DNA from: Tissierella simiarum
GTDB lineage: Bacteria; Bacillota; Clostridia; Tissierellales; Tissierellaceae
Reading direction: 5' to 3'
Length of the DNA stretch: 64,000 nt
Assembly: GCF_018917865.1 (NCBI RefSeq)
Contig: NZ_JAHLPM010000004.1
Location: 1 to 64,000, forward strand
The notes below the pieces were generated by a model. The model saw nothing but the letters and a program-made list of their open reading frames with translations, made no database searches and was not told the origin of the DNA. Numbering within the stretch: the stretch's first letter is position 1; every line of letters begins with the position of its first letter. Made by a program: the position numbers and the translations under genes. Positions 1-6,567 of the stretch are shown one piece after another.

Positions 1-127
1 CAAAGAAATAACAGTTATAGCTAAAGAAGTTGAAAGAATATATTTTAGTGAGAATATAAGCATTAAAGATGCAATTGAGAAAGCAAAGGAGGAAAAGAAT
101 TATGGATCTTTTAAAGAAATAAGTTGA
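1..127 (+). CDS. C-terminal end of an unrecognised protein (partial)
   Basis: An open frame enters from the left edge (first full codon at base 2) and stops at TGA 125-127, giving the last 41 residues of a protein. The piece is rich in Lys and Glu and looks helical, ending near KNYGSFKEIS. I do not recognise the family and see no motif. It lies 32 bases before the csaA start on the same strand, so the two could be cotranscribed. Confidence 0.5.
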   Translation, partial: KEITVIAKEVERIYFSENISIKDAIEKAKEEKNYGSFKEIS

Positions 128-159
128 ATTATTATAATATTGCATAGGAAGGTGTTATT

Positions 160-489
160 ATGGTTACTTTTGATGATTTTATGAAGTTAGACATACGAGT
201 TGGAGAAATTACCGAAGTAGAATTTTTTGAAAAGGCTAAAAAACCTGCGTATAAATTATGGGTTGATTTTGGAAATGAAATTGGTATAAAGAAATCTAGT
301 GCTCAGATTACTGAATGTTATAAAAAAGAAGAACTTATAGGTAAGCAAGTTTTAGGAGTGGTAAACTTTCCACCAAGGCAAATTGCTGATTTTATGTCAG
401 AGGTATTAGTATTAGGAGTTTATGCTGAACAAGGAGTGGTATTAATTCAGCCAGAACAATCTGTTAAAAAAGGTGATAAATTAGGTTAA
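160..489 (+). CDS. csaA: CsaA-type tRNA-binding domain protein
   Basis: A 109-residue protein made of a single EMAP-II/tRNA-binding OB-fold. It matches Bacillus CsaA along its whole length: an N-terminal FDDFMKLDIRVG segment, IGIKKSSAQIT in the middle and VVNFPPRQIADFMSEVLVLG near the end, all family hallmarks. CsaA is described as a cytoplasmic export-related chaperone, and its fold binds tRNA-like ligands; the physiological role is unclear. The start follows an AGGAAGGTG ribosome site. A hairpin terminator lies 50 bases after the stop, so it ends a transcript. It is intact, unlike most genes that follow. Confidence 0.9.
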   Translation: MVTFDDFMKLDIRVGEITEVEFFEKAKKPAYKLWVDFGNEIGIKKSSAQITECYKKEELIGKQVLGVVNFPPRQIADFMSEVLVLGVYAEQGVVLIQPEQSVKKGDKLG

Positions 490-538
490 TATGTTAGTTC
501 TTATAATATGTGACAACTACAAGATCAAATAATTTCTT

Positions 539-579
539 AAAATACCGTATTATTCAGAAACGAATTTTACGGTATTTTT
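539..579 (+). terminator. Rho-independent terminator after csaA
   Basis: An 11-bp perfect stem pairs 539-549 (AAAATACCGTA) with 568-578 (TACGGTATTTT), and the right arm runs into a T-rich tail. It closes the csaA transcript. Confidence 0.8.
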
Positions 580-610
580 ATGTTGAAATTAAGAGAACAA
601 GGAGGCAAAT

Positions 611-745
611 ATGGAAGAAGTTAAATGTAAATATTGTGGAAAAAAGTTAGGAGAAATAGAAGGAATAGCAGAAATAAAATGCCCTAGATGTAAAAAGATA
701 AATAAATTTAATACAGTAGAGGCTCAAGAAGCCCAAGGAGATTAG
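611..745 (+). CDS. Com-like small zinc-binding phage protein
   Basis: A 44-residue protein with ribosome site AGGAGG just before ATG 611. It has two CxxC knuckles (CKYCGKK and CPRCKKI) 15 residues apart, the layout of the Com family of small zinc-binding proteins named after phage Mu Com, a translational activator. Com homologues are common in Firmicutes prophages, so this is one of several phage-type genes here. The frame is intact. A terminator overlaps its last codons. The function in this genome is inferred from the family only. Confidence 0.7.
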   Translation: MEEVKCKYCGKKLGEIEGIAEIKCPRCKKINKFNTVEAQEAQGD

Positions 746-766
746 ATCCTTGGGTTATTCTTTTTT
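732..766 (+). terminator. Terminator overlapping the end of the com-like gene
   Basis: An 8-bp stem pairs CCCAAGGA (732-739) with TCCTTGGG (747-754), followed by TTATTCTTTTTT. The stop codon of the com-like gene (743-745) lies in the loop. Confidence 0.75.
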
Positions 767-779
767 GAGAAGGGAGGAT

Positions 780-1027
780 ATGCAGGATCTATAAAGAGAA
801 TTAAATGATCTTAGAAGTGATCTTAATAGAGCTACTGCAATTATAAAATTAAGATCGGAAGGTATGCCAGTCACAATTATATCAGACCTATGTAGAGGAA
901 GTGAGAAAATAGAAGAACAGATATAGTTGAAACTCTATATGAATCAAATATGCAATTTATATACAGTACCAAGCTAAATATAGACATAGTAATGAAACAA
1001 ATTGAAGTAGAAAGGAAAGGGGAGTAA
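780..1027 (+). pseudogene. Broken small phage-type gene
   Basis: After ribosome site GGGAGG, ATG 780 opens a frame that hits an in-frame TAA at 792-794 after four codons. The same frame then continues with a plausible helical sequence (RELNDLRSDLNRATAIIKL) up to a TAG near 925. The adjacent frame continues (ETLYESNMQFIYSTKLNIDIV) to TAA 1025-1027, five bases before the next gene. One nonsense change and one frameshift therefore separate it from an intact protein of about 80 residues. Position just before an ArpU/DUF1492-like gene suggests a prophage early-region gene. The product is not recognised. Confidence 0.6.
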
Positions 1028-1031
1028 GATA

Positions 1032-1438
1032 ATGAATAAAGAGCAATTATCACAATTAAGGTACCTAAAAAATGAAATAGAAATACTAAAAAAGCAAATA
1101 GAAGACATTGATTTTACTATGACAACTGATACAGTAAAAGGATCTAGCCCTTATTTTCCTTATGTAGAGCATAGTATAAAAATAAGAGGAATAGATTATA
1201 AAAGTTATAATGATAAAATAGAAAGGCTACAGAGAAAGTTGAACAGAAGAGTAGAAGAATTGATTTATTTAGTTGAAGAGATGAATGATTATATAAGTAA
1301 TGTAGATGATAGTTTAATAAGACAGATATTAACCTTAAGATATATAATGGACTAACATGGGAAGGAGTGGCTATGCACATAGGTGGAAACAATACAGCAG
1401 ATAGTGTAAGAAAAGTATCTGAAAGATATTTAAAATAA
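1032..1438 (+). pseudogene. Frameshifted ArpU/RinA-like (DUF1492-type) phage regulator
   Basis: ATG 1032 opens 107 coiled-coil-like residues, ending ...ILTLRYIMD at 1353-1355. The next frame continues seamlessly as NGLTWEGVAMHIGG and VRKVSERYLK to TAA 1436-1438. Loss of one A near 1349 explains the break (RYING... expected). The restored protein of about 135 residues, with a C-terminal helix-turn-helix (LTWEGVAMHIG...VRKVSERYL), matches the architecture of the DUF1492/ArpU/RinA group of late-gene transcription regulators in Firmicutes phages. The DNA-binding end is in the lost frame, so the gene is probably inactive. Confidence 0.65.
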
Positions 1439-1441
1439 AGT

Positions 1442-1475
1442 TGTCCGTTATGTCCGTTTTAGATGTGCTATTATA
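1442..1475 (+). promoter_or_regulatory. TGTCCG direct repeats before a promoter-like element
   Basis: Directly after the ArpU-like pseudogene are two TGTCCGTT copies about ten bases apart (near 1442 and 1452), followed by an AT-rich TATTATAG element around 1470. Similar TGTCCG repeats follow the late regulator gene in other clostridial prophages as I remember them. It is plausibly the late promoter and regulator site of a lost prophage, now without genes to drive. Confidence 0.4.
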
Positions 1476-1546
1476 GTATCATGGAAAGTTTTACTAAAAT
1501 CATGTGTTAAAAAAGTAAACTTAATAAAAGGATTTACAAGCAGCTT

Positions 1547-1572
1547 ACCTAATTGCTTAGGTGGGATTTTTT
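1547..1572 (+). terminator. Hairpin terminator in the prophage remnant
   Basis: ACCTAA (1547-1552) pairs with TTAGGT (1557-1562) across a 4-base loop, followed by GGGATTTTTTATT. It lies about 75 bases downstream of the TGTCCG element. Confidence 0.55.
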
Positions 1573-1645
1573 ATTATAACAAATTAGTAATCATAACAGA
1601 TTTGATCATAAATGATAACAAATACTTACGTAGAACTTATAAAGG

Positions 1646-1872
1646 ATGAGGATAATAAAAGAGTATGTAACATATAAATGTAAGATTTGCGGTTGTAGCT
1701 TCATATTGCCTATAGAACATGTGAAATATAATGAAAATCAAGGCAACTATATAACCTGTTCTTATTGAGGACAGGTTATATAGTTGTAACTGGGGCTTAT
1801 GAATCTATAAAGGAATGCATGGGTCATAGTAGTTATAAAAGAGATAAAGGTAAGATGAAGCAGATAAAATAG
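1646..1872 (+). pseudogene. Broken small zinc-finger phage protein
   Basis: ATG 1646 opens 40 residues containing YKCKICGCSF and ending TCSY at an in-frame TGA (1766-1768). The next frame continues with VTGAYESIKECMGHSSYKR to TAG 1870-1872. A functional version would read ...TC-x-YCGHRY...: two CxxC knuckles about 30 residues apart, disrupted here by a small deletion around 1766-1780. It resembles small zinc-ribbon proteins of prophages; the exact family is unknown to me. Confidence 0.5.
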
Positions 1873-1934
1873 AATAAATATTAAAAGGATTTTATAAAAT
1901 TATGCAAGAATTAAAATTATCTAATCAAGTGATA

Positions 1935-1943
1935 TGGTATAAT
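1935..1943 (+). promoter_or_regulatory. Extended -10 promoter element
   Basis: TGGTATAAT fits an extended -10 (TGn followed by TATAAT), 33 bases before the start of the small gene at 1976. No clear -35 hexamer is visible. Confidence 0.45.
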
Positions 1944-1975
1944 ATAAAAATCTAAACTTATATGGTGGTGATTGT

Positions 1976-2110
1976 ATGAAATGTAGAAAACCAATAGTTA
2001 CTATATCAGCAGACTTATATCAACGTGCAGGAGCTTTTTTATTTAAACATGAATGGATACCTGATTATATAGCGGTACCCGTATTAGATTTTCTAGATGG
2101 AGTAGTATAA
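1976..2110 (+). CDS. Small unrecognised protein, 44 aa
   Basis: ATG 1976 is preceded by GGTGGTG at proper distance and by an extended -10 at 1935-1943. The product of 44 residues begins MKCRKPIVTISADLYQ and ends VLDFLDGVV. It has no membrane segment and no motif I recognise. The intact frame plus own promoter and ribosome site make it a likely real gene of the phage-derived region. Confidence 0.45.
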   Translation: MKCRKPIVTISADLYQRAGAFLFKHEWIPDYIAVPVLDFLDGVV

Positions 2111-2185
2111 AAACATTGTAATTGTGATAGATGTACACTTTACTTATAAAGATATGTAACTCTTTCCCTATTGCTTATACCTACT

Positions 2186-2248
2186 TGTCGAATAAAGTAA
2201 CACGATTATAGAAGGATTTTCTTCCTTTTCTAGAGAAGTATTGTAGAA
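2186..2248 (+). promoter_or_regulatory. Leader element copy 1 (TGTCGAA, hairpin, TGTAGAA)
   Basis: TGTCGAA (2186-2192), then an AAGGA/TCCTT hairpin with loop TTTTCT (2212-2226), then TGTAGAA (2242-2248), just ahead of the ribosome site and ATG 2263. The same order recurs at 2416-2465 ahead of the next gene, so it is a repeated leader rather than chance. A TATACC box ending at 2182 could place transcript starts at the TGTCGAA. TGTCGAA equals a Spo0A box, but whether Spo0A binds here is unknown. Confidence 0.45.
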
Positions 2249-2262
2249 GAGGAGGGGATTGA

Positions 2263-2391
2263 ATGAACGTATTAACAAATGTAATTACTTTTATATCAAT
2301 GATAGACATGATACTAAATCCTATAATTAAATTGCTGCTTTTATATGTTATGGTTTTAGTTATATGCTCACTTAAAAAATATTTGTCATAG
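2263..2391 (+). CDS. 42-residue membrane peptide
   Basis: ATG 2263 has a strong site (GAGGGGATTGA) just upstream. The 42-residue product is almost wholly hydrophobic, with one or two helices (FISMIDMILNPIIKLLLLY and VMVLVICSL) and a basic KK end. Such peptides in phage regions can be holin-like or toxin-like, but nothing here identifies a family. It has its own leader element (2186-2248), which it shares in design with the PH-domain gene downstream. Confidence 0.45.
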   Translation: MNVLTNVITFISMIDMILNPIIKLLLLYVMVLVICSLKKYLS

Positions 2392-2400
2392 TAACTTAAA

Positions 2401-2409
2401 TGATATAAT
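2401..2409 (+). promoter_or_regulatory. Extended -10 promoter of the PH-domain gene
   Basis: TGATATAAT, a full extended -10, lies seven bases before the second leader element. A transcript would start at or close to the TGTCGAA at 2416. Confidence 0.5.
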
Positions 2410-2415
2410 TAAAAA

Positions 2416-2465
2416 TGTCGAAACTTGCGATATATTTATGAAGGTTTTTCTCCTTTCTTGTAGAA
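2416..2465 (+). promoter_or_regulatory. Leader element copy 2 (TGTCGAA, hairpin, TGTAGAA)
   Basis: TGTCGAA (2416-2422), an AAGG/CCTT hairpin with a T-rich loop (2441-2455), then TGTAGAA (2459-2465), 84 bases before the start codon at 2500. Copy 1 starts 77 bases before its gene. Sequence and order of parts are shared between the copies, while the genes they precede are unrelated. Confidence 0.45.
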
Positions 2466-2499
2466 ATATAGTTTTAGAGAAGAGAGGAGGAATACCACA

Positions 2500-2879
2500 A
2501 TGGGCTTATTAGACGGATTAATGGGAGAAATGCTTCTGAGGTTAATATTCAGGATATGCAAAATGAATATGCAAATGTATTAGCAGAAAATGAGCAGGTA
2601 GAAAAGGCTTATAAATTAATAAGAGATATATTTATATTTACTAGCAAGAGACTGATTCTTGTAGACAAACAAGGAATGACAGGAAAGAAAATAGAGTACC
2701 ATTCAATTCCTTATAGGAGCATAACTCATTTTAGCATTGAGACAGCAGGAAATTTCGATTTGGATGCAGAGCTAAAAATATGGATTTCTGGAACACAAGC
2801 ACCAATTCAGAAACAATTCAACAAGAATCTTAACATATATGAATTGCAATCTGTATTAGCGAGTTATATATTAAAATAA
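2500..2879 (+). pseudogene. Frameshifted bacterial PH-domain protein
   Basis: After GAGAGGAGG, ATG 2500 reads MGLLDGLMG and then loses frame because of one extra base near 2530. The continuing frame reads ASEVNIQDMQNEYANV and on to TAA 2877-2879. The restored protein of about 125 residues fits the small bacterial pleckstrin-homology-like family (bPH_1): an N-terminal helix, then strands including IFTSKRLILVDKQG, YHSIPYRSITHFS and the C-terminal helix LQSVLASYILK. Most of the domain stays readable from ATG 2556, so a shortened product is possible. The family's function is not defined. It carries its own promoter, leader and terminator. Confidence 0.7.
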
Positions 2880-2882
2880 CAT

Positions 2883-2906
2883 AAGAGCCAATAAGCTCTT
2901 TTTTTA
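2883..2906 (+). terminator. Terminator after the PH-domain gene
   Basis: AAGAGC (2883-2888) pairs with GCTCTT (2895-2900), followed by a T run. It begins three bases after the stop codon. Confidence 0.75.
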
Positions 2907-2920
2907 ATATACAAAAACCA

Positions 2921-2950
2921 AAATAACGTTATATAGTTAGAAATAACGTT
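2921..2950 (+). repeat. Paired AAATAACGTT direct repeats, 20-bp period
   Basis: The 10-mer AAATAACGTT occurs at 2921-2930 and again at 2941-2950, a spacing of 20 bp or about two helical turns. AACGTT is itself a palindrome. The pair sits 14 bases before the start of the broken gene at 2964 and looks like an operator. Confidence 0.45.
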
Positions 2951-2963
2951 CAAGAGTGATAAT

Positions 2964-3341
2964 ATGGCAAGACTAAGCAAGATAGAACAACATGGGATAG
3001 AAGATAAAATATTGAAATTAAGAAATAACGATAAAACGTATAACGAAATAGTAGAATCGTTATAAAAGAAGATAACGTTAAATTATCAGCTATGGCAGTG
3101 AAAAGATGGCTAGATAAACATGAGGAAAAAGTAGATGAAAAGCAGTATAAGTAATCAAGGAAGATAAAAGAAGAATAGTTAAGTCAATAAATCAAACTTA
3201 TGATATTATTCAAACTCAATTAGATGTTTCTCAGAGAGTTCTAAATAAATTAGATGGAATAGAAAGTATATCAGAAGTAGTTAAAGATGTGGGCGAATCT
3301 GCAATAATACCCATGAAGAAATGTTGAATGTTATGAAGTAA
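2964..3341 (+). pseudogene. Multiply frameshifted phage DNA-binding protein
   Basis: ATG 2964 opens MARLSKIEQHGIEDKILKL, and the frame then stops at TAA near 3063. Adjacent frames continue as KLSAMAVKRWLDKHEEKV, then a helical stretch from VIKEDKRRIVKSINQTYDI to NKLDGIESISEVVKDVGES, and finally EEMLNVMK to TAA 3339-3341. At least three indels are needed. The N-terminal part looks like a helix-turn-helix (short arm, EIVESL..., AVKRWL), as in phage terminase small subunits or related DNA-binding proteins. It is clearly dead and the family assignment is tentative. Confidence 0.55.
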
Positions 3342-3420
3342 AGATTTTATTTAAGAAATAAATATTTTAGATACAAAAATTAAATAAAATTTGAAATCTA
3401 TTAATGGGGAGAATTCAATA

Positions 3421-3975
3421 ATGAAAGATATTTATGAAGAATGTCCAATATATAAAAAGAAACTTATTACATTTAGAAAGACAAAGATGGAAGATGCACA
3501 AGAATTATTAAAATGCTATTCTGACAAAAAAGCAGTGCAATTTTTTAATTCGGATAATTGCAACGGAGATAATTTTTATTATGAAACAATAGAAAGGATG
3601 AAACAAGCAATTGACTTTTGGAACTTTTCTTATAAGAGTAAGTATTTTGTAAGATGGACAGTAATTTTGAATGATACAGACGAAAAAATTGGCACAATTG
3701 AAATGTTTCATAGGATTTCAGATGATGAATTTAATCACTATGGGGTATTACGAATTGACTTACAAAGCAAATACGAGACCAGACCAATTATTGATGAGGT
3801 TTTAGAAATTGTTAGTGAAAATTTCTATAAAGTATTTGATGTTAAAGCTATTCTTACAAAAGCTATCCCAGAAGCTACTGAGCGAATTACTTCATTAGTA
3901 CAAAAAAGATATAAACCGATTAATAGGAAATTCATGATATATGATGACTATTTTGTGAATTTTGAGAATGAGTAA
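3421..3975 (+). CDS. GNAT-family N-acetyltransferase
   Basis: A 184-residue protein from ATG 3421, chosen because GGGGAG lies just ahead of it; a longer TTG form from 3391 lacks such a site. The layout is RimJ/RimL-like: an early strand (LITFRKTKMEDAQELL), a central VRWTVILNDTDEKIGTIEMF strand pair where acetyl-CoA binding usually follows, and a conserved late EVLEIVSENFYKVFDVKAI helix-strand. The substrate is unknown. It is intact, surrounded by broken phage genes, and may be cargo or an unrelated resident gene. Confidence 0.7.
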   Translation: MKDIYEECPIYKKKLITFRKTKMEDAQELLKCYSDKKAVQFFNSDNCNGDNFYYETIERMKQAIDFWNFSYKSKYFVRWTVILNDTDEKIGTIEMFHRISDDEFNHYGVLRIDLQSKYETRPIIDEVLEIVSENFYKVFDVKAILTKAIPEATERITSLVQKRYKPINRKFMIYDDYFVNFENE

Positions 3976-4130
3976 ATCTGAATAATATGAAAATCTACTT
4001 GTTGATAAGTAAATTATAGTAATGAAATATATAACAAATAAAGATATAAATATAGAATTGACAAAAAAGCTAGAGTATAATAATATCAAGATATTGAATG
4101 GGTTACAAGACTACCTATAAGGCGTAAATA

Positions 4131-4166
4131 AAGACTAGGAAATTTAATTCTAGTCTTTTTCTTTTT
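4131..4166. terminator. Terminator, possibly bidirectional
   Basis: AAGACTAG (4131-4138) pairs with CTAGTCTT (4150-4157), followed by TTTCTTTTT. The minus strand shows the same hairpin; a minus-strand frame ends inside it, so it may once have served a gene on that strand. Confidence 0.6.
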
Positions 4167-4327
4167 GCAATTCCAAAACTAAACTTGCATCAAAACTACC
4201 TAATATATTAACTTTAGATATTGAAATTAGGGGAAATAGTATTCCAAATTGGGCTTTATGGAGTATGTTAGATAGGATAAGTAAGTAGGTTAAATTTAAG
4301 TTTAAATCTTATATTATAGTAACACTT

Positions 4328-4540
4328 TTGTCAGCCTGGAATATACTTGTAGTATGGAGTAAGACGACAGGTGATGTTAAATACCAAAACATGTTTGCTC
4401 TTGCTAAAAATGCACAAATAAGCTTTACCCTTCTTTCTATAGGAACTGTACTAATAGCTATTAATATAGCATTAATAAATACCTCAAAATGGATAAAAAG
4501 AAATAATAAAGTAGGACATTTCCAACCATATCCTTATTAA
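4328..4540 (+). CDS. Small putative membrane protein
   Basis: TTG 4328 opens 70 residues (MSAWNILVVWSK...) with two hydrophobic stretches, the second being SFTLLSIGTVLIAINIALI, and a basic C-terminus. The same frame is open upstream (VKFKFKSYIIVTLL) back to a TAG near 4287, and beyond that stop it reads NSIPNWALWSMLDRISK. It could therefore be the end of a longer gene with one nonsense codon. No good ribosome site is seen and no family is recognised. A terminator follows directly. Confidence 0.4.
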   Translation: MSAWNILVVWSKTTGDVKYQNMFALAKNAQISFTLLSIGTVLIAINIALINTSKWIKRNNKVGHFQPYPY

Positions 4541-4542
4541 TA

Positions 4543-4571
4543 AGACTAGGATTAATTCCTGGTCTTTTTTT
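4543..4571 (+). terminator. Terminator after the small membrane protein
   Basis: AGACTAGGA (4543-4551) pairs with TCCTGGTCT (4557-4565) with one mismatch, followed by a run of T. Confidence 0.75.
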
Positions 4572-4650
4572 ATGCCCAAAATTAACAAAAAATAAAAAGA
4601 ACCTAATCTTTTAGACTGGCATATATATTTATCGAAAGGAGGGATCATGT

Positions 4651-5148
4651 ATGGATGAAATTCATGCAAATATTTATAGTGATAATTTACACCATTATAA
4701 CTATGATGATATAAAAGATATAGAAGATAGAGAGAGGTCTTTTGACGGAAGGAGAGACAAAAGTCTTTGCCAAAGATTTGCACGTATACTAAATGCTTCA
4801 ATATTAACTTCAACAGATGATCTATGTGTTGTAACATTTAATAGAAGAATTGAAGCTGAAATTGATGGAAGACGTACAATAAGCCCTCTTGCATTAGCAG
4901 CATTATTTTCCTTTGAATCTATGGATAAAAGAGGTAGAACTTTAAATTTAGGTGAAACAGTAATACTTCAAAAAGAAATAAATCCATTTATAAGTGCTTT
5001 GAGAGAAAGAGGAATAGAAGTAACTGCTTTGCACAACCATTGGTTATTTGATAGACCAAGATTATTTTATATCCACTTCTTTTCCATAGAAGATCCTATA
5101 ACTTTTGCAAGAAAAGTTTCTGAAGCTCTTAGAGTATTGAGAGATTAG
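4651..5148 (+). CDS. DUF1259 (LppY/LpqO-type) protein
   Basis: A 165-residue protein with ribosome site AAAGGAGGG before ATG 4651. The family marks are the ending ALRERGIEVTALHNHWLFD followed by PRLFYIHF, the His-rich core of DUF1259. Full family members often have two such domains and a signal peptide; this is one cytoplasmic domain. The function is unknown, and the His/Asn core suggests metal or ligand binding. It stands alone between two terminators. Confidence 0.75.
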   Translation: MDEIHANIYSDNLHHYNYDDIKDIEDRERSFDGRRDKSLCQRFARILNASILTSTDDLCVVTFNRRIEAEIDGRRTISPLALAALFSFESMDKRGRTLNLGETVILQKEINPFISALRERGIEVTALHNHWLFDRPRLFYIHFFSIEDPITFARKVSEALRVLRD

Positions 5149-5166
5149 TTAAATAGATTGAATTAG

Positions 5167-5193
5167 GCTAGGGTTAATTTCCTAGCTTTTTTT
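5167..5193 (+). terminator. Terminator after the DUF1259 gene
   Basis: GCTAGG (5167-5172) pairs with CCTAGC (5181-5186), followed by seven T. Confidence 0.8.
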
Positions 5194-5203
5194 ATTTAGG
5201 TTA

Positions 5204-5212
5204 TGATATAAT
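5204..5212 (+). promoter_or_regulatory. Extended -10 promoter of the membrane-protein gene
   Basis: TGATATAAT lies 69 bases before GTG 5281. No strong -35 is seen; the TGn extension likely compensates. Confidence 0.5.
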
Positions 5213-5280
5213 CTATAAATAAAAGAATTAGAACTATGCGGATTATAGATTAATAAATTAAGTGTAAGGAGAATTTAATA

Positions 5281-5758
5281 GTGAGAAATAATATTAAAGC
5301 ATTAGTATTACATTTAATTGCTGTAGGGATATATTTTATTAGTGATCTTTGTCGTAACTGCGCCTACACTTGGTAAGTATACAGTTAATATAGTAAGTAG
5401 ATTATTTTTAGCAATAGTACTAATAATTTTTTATGCTTATATGGGTACATTTTTAGATATTAATAAAAATAAAAGATGTGATTTTTCTGTGGATAGTATT
5501 GTTACTATTATTGGCATTGGATTATGGATATATACATTTCTAAAGTCCGGTAAGAATTTATTAGAAGTACCTATAGAGTTAAGTGAATATTGGATATTAT
5601 TTAATTTTTATTATACTCCATTTACAATGATTTATTTTCTTTTAGGCATAACTACAACATCCCCATTATTATCATTATGTACAAATTTGCTACCATCTTT
5701 ATTTATGGGATGTGGTCTAACATATAAAAGACTTAAAATGAAAAGAAAAAGTATGTAA
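5281..5758 (+). pseudogene. Frameshifted polytopic membrane protein
   Basis: AAGGAG precedes GTG 5281, which opens MRNNIKALVLHLIAVGIYF. This frame ends about 30 codons later, but from about 5337 the next frame (from GTG 5342: VIFVVTAPTLGKYTVNIV) runs to TAA 5756-5758. One indel separates them. The restored protein of about 158 residues has five to six hydrophobic segments, for example LAIVLIIFYAYMG and SIVTIIGIGLWIYTFL. No family is recognised. The downstream part could still be made from GTG 5342. Confidence 0.55.
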
Positions 5759-5887
5759 AGATTAAAAAATAAACAAAAGCTACTATACATATTAAAATAA
5801 GTTAAAGTAGAACAAATACATGATATGCTCCCCTTAAGTTAGACAGATCAAAAAATAAAAATCTGATATCTTAGGAGGAGTATTGTT

Positions 5888-6250
5888 ATGTCTAAAAGAA
5901 CTAAATATACAGCAGAAGAAAAACTTAAAATATTAATGGAATATCAAAATAACTATATTTCGATTGTTGAACTATGCGGGATTTATGAAATTTATTATAC
6001 TACTTTTTATAAATGGAAAAAACAATATGAAAAACAAGGTATTGAAGGATTAAGAGAATCTAGAACATGGAAAAAATATTCAAAAAGGTTAAAGGAAGCA
6101 GCGGTTTTAGATTATTTATCTGGGAACTATTCATTGCGAGATATTATTGATAAATATGAAATATCTTCAGTTAGTGTTTTGGAGAGATGGGTAAATAGGT
6201 ATAGTCATAGAGAACTAAAGGGTACTAGGAAAGGAATGAGCAATCTATGA
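5888..6250 (+). CDS. IS3-type OrfA, N-terminal part
   Basis: A 120-residue protein after ribosome site AGGAGGAG, with two helix-turn-helix units (SIVELCGIYEIYYTTFYKWK and SLRDIIDKYEISSVSVLERW). In related clostridial elements as I recall them, this region is fused to the next frame as one OrfA of about 220 residues. Here the frame ends KGTRKGMSNL, four bases into the next gene (ATGA overlap). The segment ATGAGCAATCT followed by ATGACTAAGG suggests an 11-bp insertion that split the gene, although translational coupling through ATGA could still make both halves. Confidence 0.75.
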   Translation: MSKRTKYTAEEKLKILMEYQNNYISIVELCGIYEIYYTTFYKWKKQYEKQGIEGLRESRTWKKYSKRLKEAAVLDYLSGNYSLRDIIDKYEISSVSVLERWVNRYSHRELKGTRKGMSNL

Positions 6251-6567
6251 CTAAGGGAAGATCTACCAAATTAGAAGAAAGAATTGAAATTGTTAAATAT
6301 TGCATTGACAACAATAAAAATTATCAACTCACTGCGGAAATATTTGATGTTTCCTATCAACAAGTTTATGGATGGGTTAGAAAATTCGAAGCGGACGGAG
6401 AAGATGCTCTAATAGATAAAAGAGGAAGAAATAAAGTAGAATCAGAGCTTACAGAAGAAGATAAGATTAGACTTACTATGAAAAAGATGGAGAAGGAAAA
6501 CGAAAGATTAAGGGCGGAGAATGCATTTTTAAAAAAGTTGCAGGAACTAGAAGGGAGGCGATATTAA
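6247..6567 (+). CDS. IS3-type OrfA, C-terminal part
   Basis: A 106-residue protein: a helix-turn-helix (LTAEIFDVSYQQVYGWVRKF) followed by a leucine-rich coiled coil (MEKENERLRAENAFLKKLQE), the typical end of IS3 OrfA, which binds the terminal repeats and dimerises. The start overlaps the stop of the preceding half (ATGA). A slippery A6G run at 6531-6537 near its end would shift ribosomes into orfB. Confidence 0.75.
   Translation: MTKGRSTKLEERIEIVKYCIDNNKNYQLTAEIFDVSYQQVYGWVRKFEADGEDALIDKRGRNKVESELTEEDKIRLTMKKMEKENERLRAENAFLKKLQELEGRRY
6531..6537 (+). promoter_or_regulatory. Programmed -1 frameshift site (A AAA AAG)
   Basis: The heptamer AAAAAAG lies so that orfA reads A-AAA-AAG, exactly the canonical IS3 slippery arrangement. 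A -1 slip continues as KVAGTREAILNSIRQENKY into orfB, producing the OrfAB fusion transposase. Confidence 0.75.

Noticed and set aside
4022-4120. 32-codon frame starting ATG 4022
   Set aside because: No ribosome site, no motif and low complexity; likely chance in AT-rich DNA.
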